Shown here piece after piece: positions 21,540 to 33,994 of a DNA stretch of 64,000 nt (position 1 is the first letter of the stretch; each line of letters begins with the position of its first letter). The DNA is from Sipunculus nudus. Lineage: Eukaryota > Annelida > Sipuncula > Golfingiida > Sipunculidae. The position numbers were made by a program, and so were the translations under genes. Under the pieces are notes generated by a model. That model saw only the letters and a list, made by a program, of their open reading frames with translations. It was not told the origin of the DNA and ran no database searches. The stretch spans positions 65,030,417 to 65,094,416 of the forward strand of contig CM049319.1 of assembly GCA_026874595.1 (NCBI GenBank), read 5' to 3'.

Positions 21540-21790
21540 TTATCTATTTATTTTCAACACAAAAAAATGAGGTTCTGTGATATGTTCAATGACCATCGGC
21601 ACATCTACGAGCACAGGCAATTCGGCAGTGACGTCATGCACACACAGGGAAATCCCCTGGGAAAAATTAAAAAAAAGTCACACTTTGCTTCAGCCAATCA
21701 CATCAGGGCCTTGTCTCTGTTCTGGATGAATTCTCAATGCACACAACACGACCGCGTGCCTTTAGGTTTACCTAACTTTAAAAGGAAGAT
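21540..21790 (-). repeat. Dispersed repeat with a TGACGTCA box, minus-strand copy
   Basis: The reverse complement reads AGGGGATTTCCCTGTGTGTG, then TGACGTCA, CTGCCGAATTGCCTGTG and CGTAGATGTGCCGATGG. The plus strand at about 58190-58440 carries the same order. The 103-codon frame at 21504-21815 spans this repeat and is not conserved. Confidence 0.6.
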
Positions 21791-22190
21791 GTCGGTCCTG
21801 TATGTTTTCTTATAAACAAGTTACAAGTTTAGCATTCAGAAAAGGGAAGGAGATTGTTTACATAGTTGACTGAAAACTTTAAAAGCCAATATTTACACCA
21901 ATAGGGGTTCAAGTGCCTGTTTTCCTGCATGCATTAATCGTAAAATGTAAGGAGAAAAAGTTAAAAATGATTATGACCGTGTTTGACTTCCTTTCAATTT
22001 CTGTGAGAAATGAATATTGATACAATTATTTATAGAGCAAATTCATATTTTCTTGGACGGACATATGTCTATCAACCATAACTTTTGACATGTGAACGGC
22101 TGTCAATTTCAACTGTCATAATCCCAACCCATTTAATAGATGTCTAAATTTGTGACAGAAACCTCATTTTATAACAATAAATTAAGTTTA
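21791..22190. other. Block A intergenic, conserved with 59700-60120
   Basis: The GAGATTGTTTACATAGTTGA / AGTGCCTGTTTTCCTG segments match block B near 59795-59870. No gene is recognised. Confidence 0.45.
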
Positions 22191-22306
22191 AGTCACGTTT
22201 GACTGAATATGGGAAATATCGATATTTGAAAATATATCGTAACACGTCATATAAGCAAATCGCCGTGTTGGGACATACCGATATACGATAATATCACACA
22301 GCCCTA
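22191..22306 (-). mobile_element. hAT-like element end, ATATCG-rich (right)
   Basis: The minus strand begins TAGGGCTGTGTGATATTATC and runs to ATATCGATATTTCCC. It is the inverted partner of 17504-17615, and a related end lies at 60130-60246 in block B. Confidence 0.5.
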
Positions 22307-23919
22307 TAGTCGTCATAGTGGAAAAACTGGCTTCCAGTGCAGTGAATTCAGTTTCAAGAATCCGAGAACACGTACAGGGCCTTGAGTGAGATTTTATTGT
22401 GGAATCACAGACATTTCCTCTTGCTAGTCTCACTTATTATCGTTCATGATGCGTGTAAGACGTTCATAGTAAGATAAAAAATTGTAGCAGTCGGCAGGAT
22501 ATGTCGCTGGTAGAATACAGTGACAGGATTGGGCTAACGGCTATCCATCTTTACGAGCGGAATCGCAACTTAAACTGCTATATACTAAGATAAGCTTTGC
22601 AAAAAAATTGGATAGTGCAGACTTTCTGCTTTTTTAGCCACATACTGACTACTTCTGTAACTACATTATTACTCTCCATAAGCAACGGTTACGTTCGCTT
22701 AACTAAACGAGCAGCTGTAACCGCTGCACGAAATCGCGGTTCTCCGCCAGGTTTCACCACCAGGCGGTGCTGTCTCTGTGGAATTCCCTCCTGCGTAATA
22801 TTTTTAATTTAACCCCCCCCCCCCCCCATTTGGTATACACAGGATGCAATCGGTACCTTCCAGGACAGTCTCTTTACTAGCTTGGTGGTGTGGTCTTGGG
22901 TCAGTTATTTATTCCCCAATGTTTCCAAATTTCCTCTCTTGCAGTGCTGCACGACATGCTCTGCGTGGGCGCAGCCATGGTTGTTAACACGCTGAGCCAA
23001 TCTTACCTTACCCTAGCGTCGGTTTGGTTGCTTGCCAAACCTGAGAAACCTTCGATTTCTCACAGCGTGTGAGTAGAAGGTCACCGGGAGGTCACGCTGT
23101 GTTCAGAGCGTACTACATTATAAACAGACCTGCCCACCTAATGATTAATTTATCGTCATACGGAATAAGGGGCTGCAGTGGACAATCATGTGAATATGAA
23201 ATATAACGGTGGAAAATTCGGGACAAAAAATCTCACCGCTAATGTGGCTTAGGCCGTTATTGAGATGTGACCATAAGCAGGAGTTATACTGTTTATGTTT
23301 TCATATTGTTGTTTTTTACATGCGCTATGCAAGCTTCAATAAGCGGATGGTGGCTGTATCGCATGACTTGCTGTACCATTCCAGACAGAGCATGTGTAAT
23401 TATGACTCAACACTCGGTCACTGGGAGCGGATGCTACGACTTCAGGTTTCCTGAGGACCTCTTAATGGTACGTGTATGTTAATTTATTTGTTAAATTTCA
23501 CCTGAAAAATACAAAAGTTCAATACCATAAACCAACAATGCATGAAACTAAAGCAGTATCATCTGTTACAAGTTTCTCCACCTCAAGCAAAAATGTTTCT
23601 GTTTTCTGTGGTACACAGTCTCTGAACACCTACACCTTTTCTCAACATTATTTCTTCTAAAATCAATTCTCCGCATATTCTTAGAATAGTCGAATGCAGT
23701 CTTTTTGCAGAGTCTTTGGTGGGCAATCGCCGTGCTGCGTCCCTAATCTCAAAAAAAAAAAAATTGTCAAAAAGAATGTGCATGAAACAGTAGAGTTTGC
23801 GTTCGTTTTGTGCTTGATAACCGAATTACATTATGAATTCCCTTGTGTTCTCCAAGGTATAGGCTTTTCTCGGTTATTGCAGTGTCTCTAGTAAGATGAA
23901 TTTGTATTTCCTCGGTTGG
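22307..23919. other. Block A intergenic; poly-C near 22813-22827
   Basis: A strongly matched patch near 23360-23480 (GACTCAACACTCGGTCACTG) pairs with 60541-60660 of block B. Open frames at 22597-22812, 22890-23072 and 23209-23482 are not kept open in block B and show no domain. Confidence 0.4.
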
Positions 23920-24005
23920 AAACATTGTTATCATTTTGTATCAGATAATATTTTTTTGCATTATTTTCAGATGTCGTCGAACATATATCACCCTTTCAGT
24001 GTTTA
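23920..24005 (+). repeat. 85-bp direct repeat, copy 1
   Basis: It runs from GGAAACATTGTTATCATTTT to ATATCACCCTTTCAG. It is nearly identical to 26759-26842, about 2.8 kb away. It includes a pyrimidine-rich TTATTTTCAG followed by ATGTCGTC. Confidence 0.75.
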
Positions 24006-25586
24006 AATATTAGTTTTTTTTATCAAAAATTGTTATATATTTAGTTGGTACTACGTCATTATTTGTATTCATTTATACGTTATTAGCCTATATGATTTTG
24101 AAATGCAAATCAATTTCGACCATTCCCATGTACATATTACTGCAGTCTGCAGTAAAACTGCAGAAAAAAACTGCAGAATATCTGCCTACTGCAGTGTTTT
24201 TACGGTAGCAGTATTATACGGAAACATATAGATATACAATTACAATATAAAGTGACATAATTGTAAGGACTCTGCATTGTGAATTGTTCATTCAGTCCGG
24301 TTATAATACTTGAGCGAAATGCGTATAATTGCTTAAACAGCTGGATGCTTCATAACTCGGGAAATTTTATTTTCAATGAAATAGCGAAACACCTCCGTCG
24401 AATCTTATTGTTGTTATGACCTTGTCAGGACATTGCCGTAAATTAAACCTCTGCATCTTTATTTCCCGTGTTTAATAACTTTTGTGGCAGAGGCTCTCTG
24501 TATCAATGATTATGGTGTGTTCTTGTCATATATGCAAACTATGTCAACCTCGCTCATCCACTCCGAATGTATTAAAGGACTTTGTCTCCGTCTGCTTTCA
24601 AAAATGCATCTGCAAAAAGCACTTTATATAACCCACATATGGCTGTAGGACCTGTTGTAGGATCCGTCTAGGTCAAACCCGGCTTAGATGACCACTTCGA
24701 TATTACGACTACTTTATAAAGATCCCAAAAGTGGCCGTATTTATTAGATTTATTACATATGTAATATATATATAATTTCTGGACTAATCTGGCAATTTCT
24801 ACAAACAATTTGCCCTAAAGTATTATCAATAAAGTTGATAACAAGGAATTTTGGTCACGGGGGCAACACTGGGAACAGCTGAGGAACTGCTCCACTCACA
24901 ACTAAAGAAGGGTCAGAGCACCCAAATGCTAGTGAACAAGGACCAGCACAAAGGGTGTATTTTTTTAAGCAATTCAAAACTTTACATACGAGACAACTTA
25001 ATAAGTTAAATTTACATTTACAATCACAGAAAGGTATAGCTATGAACAATGACATCATTTCAGCTTCCTATTCAAAATGAACAGACTAAGCCAACAGTGA
25101 TATGATTATTTAATGGTTTGGTTTGCCCTTTATCTGAGTTTACTTAATATCCCACGGCCTCCCCGTGCCTGGCTCAAACGAACAAGACCTCCCACCCCCT
25201 ATAACTAACAGGAGTGTGGTTGATCTATAGATTACAAAAAGTTGGTGAATTCTTTTTATGTGGCTCTAATGCTAAACCCTAACACAAATAGAAACAAAAA
25301 AAGGTATCTATGCACAAATGTACCAAATATTTGTCTTGGCACCAGGTAGAGTCCTATGTATGTGACGAAAATGAATATTTTTATGAATGCAGAGGGCCCA
25401 GTTATCTAATTTTTGCGAGTTTCAACTGACGTTCAAAGACAAAGTCACTTAAATATTACAAAAAAGTAAACATTTGACAGACCGCAAATGTAGAATCTGA
25501 ATATGTAACACAAGATACGCACAACAAAGGCATAACATTGATGAATAACTTGTATATATGTGGATAGATGTGTAGTATATGTGCTC

Positions 25587-25624
<38 letters not shown>

Positions 25625-26758
25625 ATACTGTAAAACAGATAATGGTAGAATTAATAAATGGAAGACACTGTTTACTGTTTATAAGATGTTACCTCTCTCT
25701 GTAAACATGACGTTTTTTTAGGAACGTGTGACACTGCAAATGAGGTAGAGGTAAGTAACTTTAATTAGGTCTGTTCTTTATTTTCAGATAAATATTGATT
25801 CGAACATGCTATTAATTATAGAATTATAACATTGGGTAGTTCTTTCTGTAATGTAATTGTGCCGATCATCGAGTCGTTTAAAAGAAAATATGGTTCGCGA
25901 CTCATATTCCCGTTCGCCTTCGCATTCGCTCTCGCCTTCGGGCTTATTATGGCAACGTAATTTCAAAATTAACTTATTGGTGACTGTTTAACGTCAGTAA
26001 CTGATCTCCAGCCATCAACGTGTTTTCTCTGACTATAATCCCAAGCCTTTATCTGTTGTAAAGTTCAGGATCAAAGGAAAAGAAGGCATTTAAGCTCGGA
26101 TGTAAGAACGTATCGCGCTGGTGACAAATGTTTTGCACAAAGACTACAAGGTTCATCTAATTCACGCATGCCTCGACATGGAAAATAAAGAAAAACTTTA
26201 ACATAAACACCTCTTCAATTGTACAGTAGAGTTGAGCCGGTATTGACCTGAAACATTTTGGCATGCTGACTACACCTGACTGCTCGAGATCAATGTTTAC
26301 CTTCTTTCTGCTTTGAATGGAGTAATTACTCTATAGTCGTCAAAAAACAATTAACCCGCTCCTTATTTTCTTACTGGTAACCATGACCCTGTATAAGCTA
26401 AAAATAGAGCATTCGTGATCTTGTTAACCTGAAAACATGCTTGCACTAGCAGAGCTATGTTTGTCTGGTCTTTGTCACTATACCATGAAAATAAGGTAAA
26501 GACCACTATGCCGGTGCAAATCCGAAAATTTACTGCGACTTAATTGAGCTTATGAAAATTAGCCAAAATATAGTGCATACACGCATAGGTGGAAGTATAT
26601 GATCAAGCGCTAAAAGCCTTGATTCCCTACCGTTGAAGGCTTTGTAAGTCTAACCACACCTTCAACGGCAACCTACCAGTCAGAGCTGCTGGCTTATCTC
26701 GCATTACTGGCTCATTTGACCCAAACTTTGCAATGGCGGATCCACCCCCCCCCCCCAC
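24006..26758. other. Unassigned block A intergenic DNA
   Basis: No gene is recognised. It holds CTGCAG-rich short repeats near 24140-24195, a (GA)n tract at 25588-25623 and a poly-C run near 26743-26757 next to GGCGGATCC, a possible hAT-like MITE end. Confidence 0.4.
25588..25623. repeat. (GA)18 microsatellite
   Basis: An uninterrupted GA tract following GTGCTCTG. Confidence 0.95.
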
Positions 26759-26842
26759 AGGAAACATTGTTATCATTTTTTATCAGATAATATTTTCTTT
26801 ACATTATTTACAGATGTCGTCAAACAACTATCACCCTTTCAA
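26759..26842 (+). repeat. 85-bp direct repeat, copy 2
   Basis: It matches 23920-24005 with few changes. It starts immediately after a poly-C tract and ACA, which hints that its 5' border is a transposon junction. Confidence 0.75.
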
Positions 26843-28799
26843 CTGAAAAACAAAAGTTTAAAACAAACCTTAGGCGTGTTTATTACCATGATCATGTATA
26901 TTTTGTATTTTCAAAATATTTAGTTGAGCATTTTCTAACATTTCTTACAGACAAAACGTTGGATCTTTACATGATCGCTCATCAGGGACTTTCTCAAGCA
27001 TTGTTTCTAGCATTGTTCCAGATTTACATATAGCCTTTGACATCTTGCTTTTGAACGTGAATGTTTAAGCATCTGATTAAAAAACTAGCCCTTTTTTTAC
27101 CTTGCCTTATTCTAGAAATAAAACAATTTTTCCTGTTTAACAAAACGTTAATATTATCGTTCAATTAAGAAACAATGAATGTCGTGGAATATACATACAT
27201 GGTCTTTGATTTTTGATAGGCAGTGAAATAAGATGGGACTGGGACTTTTGCTGTATATATCAGATGAATCTGTTTTGAACTAATTTGTCATTCCCGCTGC
27301 TAAAAAGATAAACCGTTCAAATCCGTAAAATAAACTTATGTACTAACAATGTTAAATATAAGAAATATCGTTTTATGAAAGATGTATTATCGATAACAAA
27401 TGTATAAAATACCAAATAAATATGTAAACGATATTATGTTGCACATTAGTTCCCATTTACCAAAACATTTACAAATATATCAGGGCGTAAATATGAAGTG
27501 TAAAATGCAAAAGAAATATTTTTATATCTAGCTGTGGAGTCACGTGTTGTTAGATTCAAACCTGCAACTTATTTCGTTTTAGTTAAAAATTACAACTACA
27601 TGTCTACAAGAGATTGAATGTGATACCGACCATATCTAATACCTCCTCTGATCCATCAGAGACTCTTGGTTTTCTAAAATATTTCTAAAGTTTAGGAACA
27701 GAAACAGGGCAGTTTTCTTTTTAAAAACGGCAAGGAATTCTGATATATTTCGGGGTATGAAGTGCCATAAATTAAGGAAATGTATGCAACAACTCACCTG
27801 TTCCAGGTTTAACATTTTGAACATCAAAAGTATAAACTGCATTATAAATATAATTATATATATATATATATTTATATAATAAGATAAATGTCTTTGGGCG
27901 GTGCCTGCACCCATATACAGCCCCCCTCCCCTCTCACTTGGAAAATCCAGGATCCCCCCCCCTGCAAAGTAGCTTGATCACCTTTGCCCTCGTTAAATAT
28001 GCGTGGTTTTTGTTTAGATTCGAATTCGGGCGAGATGGTCTATTCGTGAGAAGTTATTCCCACCATTTAGGTGGCGACACTAATATAAACGTTAACGGAC
28101 GAACGGATCGACCGACAAAGAGATAGTGGGTATACAATAATACGTCCCGTTATGGACGAGATTAAAAAAAAAACATATTTAGTTCACTCTGCACTGTCCG
28201 AATGACAGGAGTTCTATAAGGGGCATATAAACTGTTTATAGTCGACCATAAATTACAAATATATGGGTTTCTTGGATTCTTAAAGGTTTATTGCATTGTA
28301 AGATTTATGGCGTAGGGGAACGGAAATGGTTCCTGTAAGAACCACCCTGATCCATTTATGCAAAGTTAAATCTGAAACTTCCCGGAAGGTTTTTCAATGG
28401 CACGATTTCGATCTAGGTTCTATGTAAAGATTCTTATAGAAATACCAAAAGGCTCCTTATAGTCCGCCAAACCTAAGAATATTTCGGTTAGAAGATACAT
28501 AAGATAAGATAAGCCTTTATACTTCATGCAAGACGTGAAATTCAGTTCGCAAGCATTTACAGTACATGTATAGACACCTACAGGTATTGTATATGAATCA
28601 AGTACAGACATTAATGCACATCACAGATAATTATAGCACATCACTGGTATTATATTAAGTATATCACAGGCATTTTTACACCACAGGTTTTATAATTACA
28701 CAGTAGTGAGCTAACATATACTACATCACCTATATATATATATAATTCCTATATCACTTACAACACAGTGCTTTCTGCACCATTTAACAATCTAATACT
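26843..28799. other. Unassigned block A intergenic DNA
   Basis: No gene is recognised. It holds a (TA)n tract near 27855-27872, an AAATCCAGGATCC-plus-poly-C scrap near 27943-27966 and a short (TA)n near 28730-28744. Confidence 0.4.
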
Positions 28800-31215
28800 A
28801 GTGGGTATGAAACATTATCTGTATCTTGTTGTGCGGCAATGTTCAGCCCTAAGTCTTTTTCTCGAACTCAGGGTATCATATAAACAAGAAAGTTTATGAG
28901 TAGAATCAACCCTGATAGACTGTGCCTTTCGTCTGACACAGCAGCAATAGAGTTCATTCAGCAGCTTACATTCTTCCAAGTTTGTTATTGGATGCTGTGT
29001 TGAAAATTCCAAACCAGCATGTAATGCAGACGTAATAAAGTTTCATTATTTTCATATCATCCATCCGGTACAGATTTCTCAGGAAAAACAATCTCATGTG
29101 TGCGCCTTTTTATAAATGCTTTGCACATTAGCTTCAAACTTAAATTTGTCGTCTATTATTGTACCCAGATGTTTTTATTCTGTCAACTTGTCCACGTTTT
29201 AGCCATTTATGGCAAGAGGTTCATGTTTTTGTAACGTATTACAAAACGTAAAAATAACGTTTTTGTAACGTATTATCTATAATCATTTCTTATGTCTTCA
29301 TAACGTATTTTAAGAAGTGAAGTTGAAACAATTATTGCCACACCACTCCACAAATCTCAGTATTTCTAGCATTATTACTATACAAAGGCTAATGAGTGTC
29401 ATGCTGTCGTCGTGTTTGATCAATTTACAACTCTCAGAGGTTACCCTGAAGTCACTGGGATACAAAGTAGATAATATGGGTGAGAGAACGCATCCCTGTG
29501 GAGCACCTGTACTTGTTTGAATTTCCTCAGATTTGACATTCTTTAATCTGGCAAACTGGCAGCTGAATGTTAAAAATCTAAATGTCCACCCTAGGATAGA
29601 TGGTCTGACATTCATGTTACAAGTTACTTAAGAAGTAGGTTTTTGAATCCTATTGGAGCGCTAGAGAAATCTATGAAAAAGATTTTTTTCAATCTTAATA
29701 TTTCCATTGCTGCATGGCGTATCAAGGAATTATAGAATATCGTGTGTGATCAGAATGGTAGGATCCACAACTTCCCGCTTGGTGGTGTAGGTATATTGTA
29801 AAGGGTCTTGTTGTTGTTTAATTTGTGTACATAACACCGCTTATTTATCTTTTCAAAACATTTCATAACAATTGCAGGGAGTGCCACTGGTCTGAAGGCG
29901 TTTTAAATCTTTGGGGAATTGTTTTAAGCAAGTGGTATAATTTCTGAAGTTTTCCATATGGTTGGAACATATCCCGTGTTTAATGAAATTGCCTGGGCTA
30001 ATGGCCTTACCAACTTTCACCTTGTTAAAAACCTTCATAATATCCTCTTCATTAATATCATCACCCCTATCTTTTTTCAATTAAAGATCTTTTAGCTGAG
30101 GTAACAATGCTCATTTATGTTTTCTGGTATAGGTAAGACAGTCTTCCTGGCGCTGCAAGTATGGGTTTTCAAACCTTTCCATGCTAATTATGAATCTTTA
30201 CACTCAACATTTACTTTATGCTATTTCATTCTTGTAGTTTTATATTATCTGTATCTAGTAAATAATACATTTTCTGATCTAGTCATTCTCTGAGCTCTTT
30301 TGTGACCCATGGTATACCATTTGGGTTATAGGTTACTGATTTGGTTTTCAAAATATTCTCGACACAGAAGTTAATGTACCCCGTGATGGTGTCTACATTT
30401 CTGTCATTTCTGACTTGCATCAGAATCGAACAGCTCTTCCCACTCAGTTGTTTCCATACAGTGCTGCAATTCATTACAAGTATCCCGATCCCACACTTTT
30501 ACTTTATTCCTCACAGGTTTACTTCGTTTCAGGTTCTGTTATCTTTAGGAAACATGTGGATAATGTTGTGATCTGTTTCACCCAGGAGACCTCTACGTTT
30601 AGAAATATTACCACCTTTAACATTACAGAAGAATAGGTCCAAGGTTTTATCACCTCTAGTTTGACAATGAGTATAAGGCTGGAGGTGAGGTGCTTTCACA
30701 GGCTTGGGTCTGATCAAACACTATATTTGAAGCTGCTTTAGCATCACCGTGGAATACATTCATTTAGTACAACTATCCTAGTGAATACTCTAGGCATAGA
30801 GACTGGTCTAAAACTTACTAAAACGAGCTCTATATTCCTATCACAGTGCTTGTTGCTGATCGTATAGTTGTTATACCATTTTTCATTTATGTAAACACGC
30901 AGTTTTCCCCGTGTCTGTCCGTTCTAACCATGGCAAATCCATCAATCTGGTAGTGACAATCAGGAACTTTCTCAAGATGTAACCAGGTCACTGTGAAGCA
31001 GAGTAGATGGCTTGTACGGAGAGTTTATCACCCTTGTTTCTCAGTGACCTCTTGTTGCCGTGGAATATCATCGGTAGTTGAGCTCGGCTGCCTCTTAAAA
31101 AAACTCTTTTCATGGGGTATTTTGAATAGCCGCTGGGATTTCATGTGGTAGTGTCTGCTTTTGACATTTCGTAATGCTAACAGTTCGGACCGGCTGTACC
31201 ACAAGTGCGGCATGT
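28800..31215 (-). pseudogene. Decayed LINE retrotransposon (endonuclease and reverse transcriptase remnants)
   Basis: Minus-strand fragments follow LINE order. Fragment 31028-31213 (YSRSELLALRN) resembles the start of an endonuclease ORF. Fragment 30529-30717 has TRGDKTLDLFFCNV and ETDHNIIHM, like the endonuclease C-terminal SDH block. Fragment 30283-30474 (YINFCVEN, NGIPWVTKEL) is the linker. Fragment 29310-29615 has EIQTSTGAPQGCVLSPIL, the reverse transcriptase GxPQG motif, followed by a damaged catalytic box (HDDS in place of an xADD motif). Many stops and frameshifts separate them, so it is long dead. It probably belongs to the jockey-like superfamily; the clade is not resolved. It is absent from the matching part of block B. 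Confidence 0.8.
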
Positions 31216-31977
31216 TGCTATATTTTGTTGTTTACATGACGGGATCCTCCATTGTCGCCCATAGTCTCAATGGCTTGTACAAAACACGCCGCTGCAAACA
31301 GCAGCATGATTGAAACTCCAGCTAAAGTTGTTGAGAGAAATGTGTAGATACTTTCGATCATCAGTCTATCAAAAGTGAAACAACTCAATGGAGTGATGCA
31401 ATAAAAACATGAAAAAAATGACACAGCTTAAATTTCTTGCTGGTCGCCGCGGGGCAGCGCCCTATGCCGAGCCTGTGTAAACGGTTCACATTACGTCATG
31501 TAGATTAACTTTTTGACAGGCTTATATACCAAAGGTCGGACTCGAGACTTACATCTCTGATCATTAGTTACCTCCTAACCAACCAACACTGATCTTGTTG
31601 AACTCGGAAAGGTACAGTGTATCATTTCATAAATCGTATATATTTAATTTATTAAAAAGATGTCTATTTTTGCATTCTGAGCTTATTCCTTAAGTACAAA
31701 CTTATCCAGAGAACTGTCGAGTAACTGGATGGTCGGCTGCAAAGGAATGAGGCTGTTTAAATAAAACAATTATAATTTTACTCTCAGTTAGCAAAAGCAC
31801 TGCCCAAGACATTGGCTTAATTTTGGACCTATATGATATTTTATTAGTCCGGAACTGAACGCTGGCGTTTCCAACCACCACTCCCCCCCCCCCCCCCCCC
31901 GAAACTCCTCGGCCTGTCAGCATCCAGCACGAAATTGACACTTTCAGTTCAACCGACAGTCAGAGGAGACCAGAAGG
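31216..31977. other. Block A intergenic, conserved with about 63120-63340
   Basis: Matched patches include AACCAACACTGATCTTGTTG near 31580 against 63148, and AGCAAAAGCACTGCCCAAGA near 31790 against 63288. There is a poly-C run near 31883-31900. No gene is recognised. Confidence 0.4.
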
Positions 31978-32110
31978 CTAGACTTGTACACTGCTCTATC
32001 ATGGCGCCTCTGCTTTCAGCTAACCATAGAGATGGGGGAACAACGCCATCTTCAGTACTCTAAGTTGCAACACCTGATCTTCCAGTAGACTGGTTCCAAC
32101 TCTTACATGT
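31978..32110 (+). mobile_element. Single end of the GACTGGTACC MITE family
   Basis: It begins TAGACTTGTACACTGCTCTA and contains ACAACGCCATCTTCAGTACT, matching the left arm of the MITE at 32977-33509. Only one arm is present. Confidence 0.55.
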
Positions 32111-32976
32111 ATATATATGAGAAAAATTAACATTTCGTTGGCTCGGGTGTTGCCAAAAGTTGGCTGTACATTTCAAATGACATTAATGATTAGATGAGTA
32201 AAACTTACGATGAAGCATTGTCACGTGAAGTGGATTATCAAACTTATTTTGTATATCGTTTTATATATACATCAAACATTCACTTGTGGATAAACTCCCT
32301 CTTAAATACATGTATTTTAAAAATAGAAGTGACAAAAGAACGTTTTCTTGCAAGAATTCTTCAAGGGTAATTAACCAGGACCCTTTGAGTAATTATGTCA
32401 ACCGACATGAGCGTTCATATTGGATTGGAACCAGTCTATCGTGTTGTCAGGAATTGCAGCAATATCATGCTTGTCACTCGATAATTTGTCACATACTTTT
32501 GAAAAAAAGTAGTATGCATGATTTTTTCTTGTGTCAGGCACAGGGAGTTTTTTTCATGAAACCGTATGTGGGTATGTGTGTGTGAATTGCGCTGTGAGTC
32601 CGACTATCAGAATATTTGCGCTATATAAATAATATATTATCATTATTATGATTACTTCTTAATACCGTACACGAAAGCTAGGCTTATATCGCCAAAGATC
32701 CTGAACACACTTGGGCAAAATGACTCACCATCATTGAACAAACGCATCTCCACGGCTTCAAGCAAAACCATCAAGTTTACAGGCGGCGACATTCAACGCC
32801 AGTGACAGTTGACATAAAATCATTAACCTCTCATTAATGGTGTTATAACTGATAAATGGAACGTCATTGCCGCCAAGCAATAACGCATTAAATAGACTTT
32901 ATAGACATTAAATTGTCTGTAAAAACCCATTCAGTTCAGCCATGCGTAGACGTGAAAAACCTCTCAAATGTCCCTA
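32111..32976. other. Block A intergenic, strongly matched to 63440-63711
   Basis: About 32690-32976 is among the best conserved non-coding stretches between blocks, including ATGACTCACCATCATTGAAC and AGCCATGCGTAGACGTGAA. The 99-codon frame at 32286-32585 is not conserved. Confidence 0.5.
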
Positions 32977-33509
32977 GACTGGTACCTTGCTCTATTATGG
33001 CCCTCAGCCAGCATAGAGACAGGCGTACAACGCCATCTTAAGTACTCCTAGTTGCAACTCCTGACTTACCTACAGACTGGTTCCAACTTCAGTATGCACG
33101 CTCAAACCGGTCATCATGGACGTTCACGCGATCCTGGTTGATTATCCGTTAAGATTTCTTATAAAATAACTTTCTTTAGTTAATTCTAGTTTTCAAATAT
33201 TAAAGAATGAGTTGTTGCATAAAAATTGAATGATGGATGCGTATATAATACGATATACTGAATCTTTGATTTTCCACTGTACGTAGCAGTGATTTATTAT
33301 TAATATCTATTAATCTAATCATTAATGTCACATTTAATATACAGCCAACTGTTGGTAACTTCTATGAGCAAACGAAATGCTTATTTTTATCATATATAAT
33401 ATATTCTGGAGTTGGTACCAGTCTGCCAAGAGTACAAAAGATGGCGTTGTACGCCCGTCTCTATGATTGGCCTAGAGCAGCGGTGCCTTAATAGAGCGGG
33501 GTACCAGTC
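32977..33509. mobile_element. 533-bp MITE with long terminal inverted repeats and TA flanks
   Basis: The left end GACTGGTACC and the right end GGTACCAGTC are perfect inverses, and the arms stay inverted-repeat for about 100 bp (GCTCTATTA, CATAGAGAC, GGCGTACAACGCCATCTT). TA dinucleotides flank it at 32975-32976 and 33510-33511, as expected for a TA-target transposon. Block B reads straight across the site near 63711, giving an empty allele. Confidence 0.8.
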
Positions 33510-33734
33510 TAAAAGATCCCAAGTTGAGACTGATTAATTCTCTTGTTATGGACACCTTTCTTCTGGTCGCTTTTCTTACGCGTAACATGTCACAAAAAGC
33601 GTGGAAGTTTACATAAATATTAGTAGTCAAAAATTATAAATATCAAATATATATAGCTGTCTTGGTGCCATGTAAAAAATACTGTCACTCTGCTCCTAAG
33701 TCTTACAAATTTAGCCTTGAGATCACTATTTAAC

Positions 33735-33741
<7 letters not shown>

Positions 33742-33810
<69 letters not shown>
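33742..33810. repeat. (TA)n microsatellite
   Basis: A pure AT/TA tract that directly abuts the MITE at 33811-33994. The MITE probably landed in it, since its target is TA. Confidence 0.95.
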
Positions 33811-33813
<3 letters not shown>

Positions 33814-33994
33814 TGAAACCTCGTTGTGTCCAAGTTGAAGGGACCCTCAGAAAACTTCGACATATCCGAGGTTCGACACAAGCGGATTTTAATTGATAAT
33901 AATTAAACAAGAGTGGTCCTGAATATCGAGTCAGTAACTTCGACTTAAGCGGGGTATTCGACTTAAGCGAGTGCGACACAACGAGGTTTCACTG
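33811..33994. mobile_element. 184-bp Tigger/pogo-like MITE
   Basis: The termini CAGTGAAACCTCGTTGTGTC and its inverse GACACAACGAGGTTTCACTG are perfect over 20 bp. CAGTRNAACCTCG-type ends are characteristic of Tigger/pogo transposons. TA flanks it on both sides. Inside, TTCGACTTAAGCG is repeated near the right end. It has no coding capacity. Confidence 0.85.

Larger units (their letters stand above)
9062..33640 (+). repeat. Segmental duplication block A
   Basis: Block A aligns by eye, in order and in the same orientation, with block B at about 37548-63830. It starts at a CCACGTTGCTC / AAATCTTTCTATTTTC segment just upstream of FMO-A. All six FMO exons and much intron sequence match. Downstream matches link 21222 with 59299, 21340 with 59420, 21832 with 59780, 23360 with 60541, 32765 with 63503 and 33545 with 63744. 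The block is interrupted by copy-specific insertions. Borders are approximate. Confidence 0.85.

Noticed and set aside
22890-23072. 60-codon hydrophobic frame as a small secreted or membrane protein
   Set aside because: The frame is not preserved in the matching part of block B and has no support beyond being open.
29310-31213. Separate small genes on the minus strand
   Set aside because: The fragments follow LINE endonuclease-to-reverse-transcriptase order and are broken by stops, so they are one decayed element.
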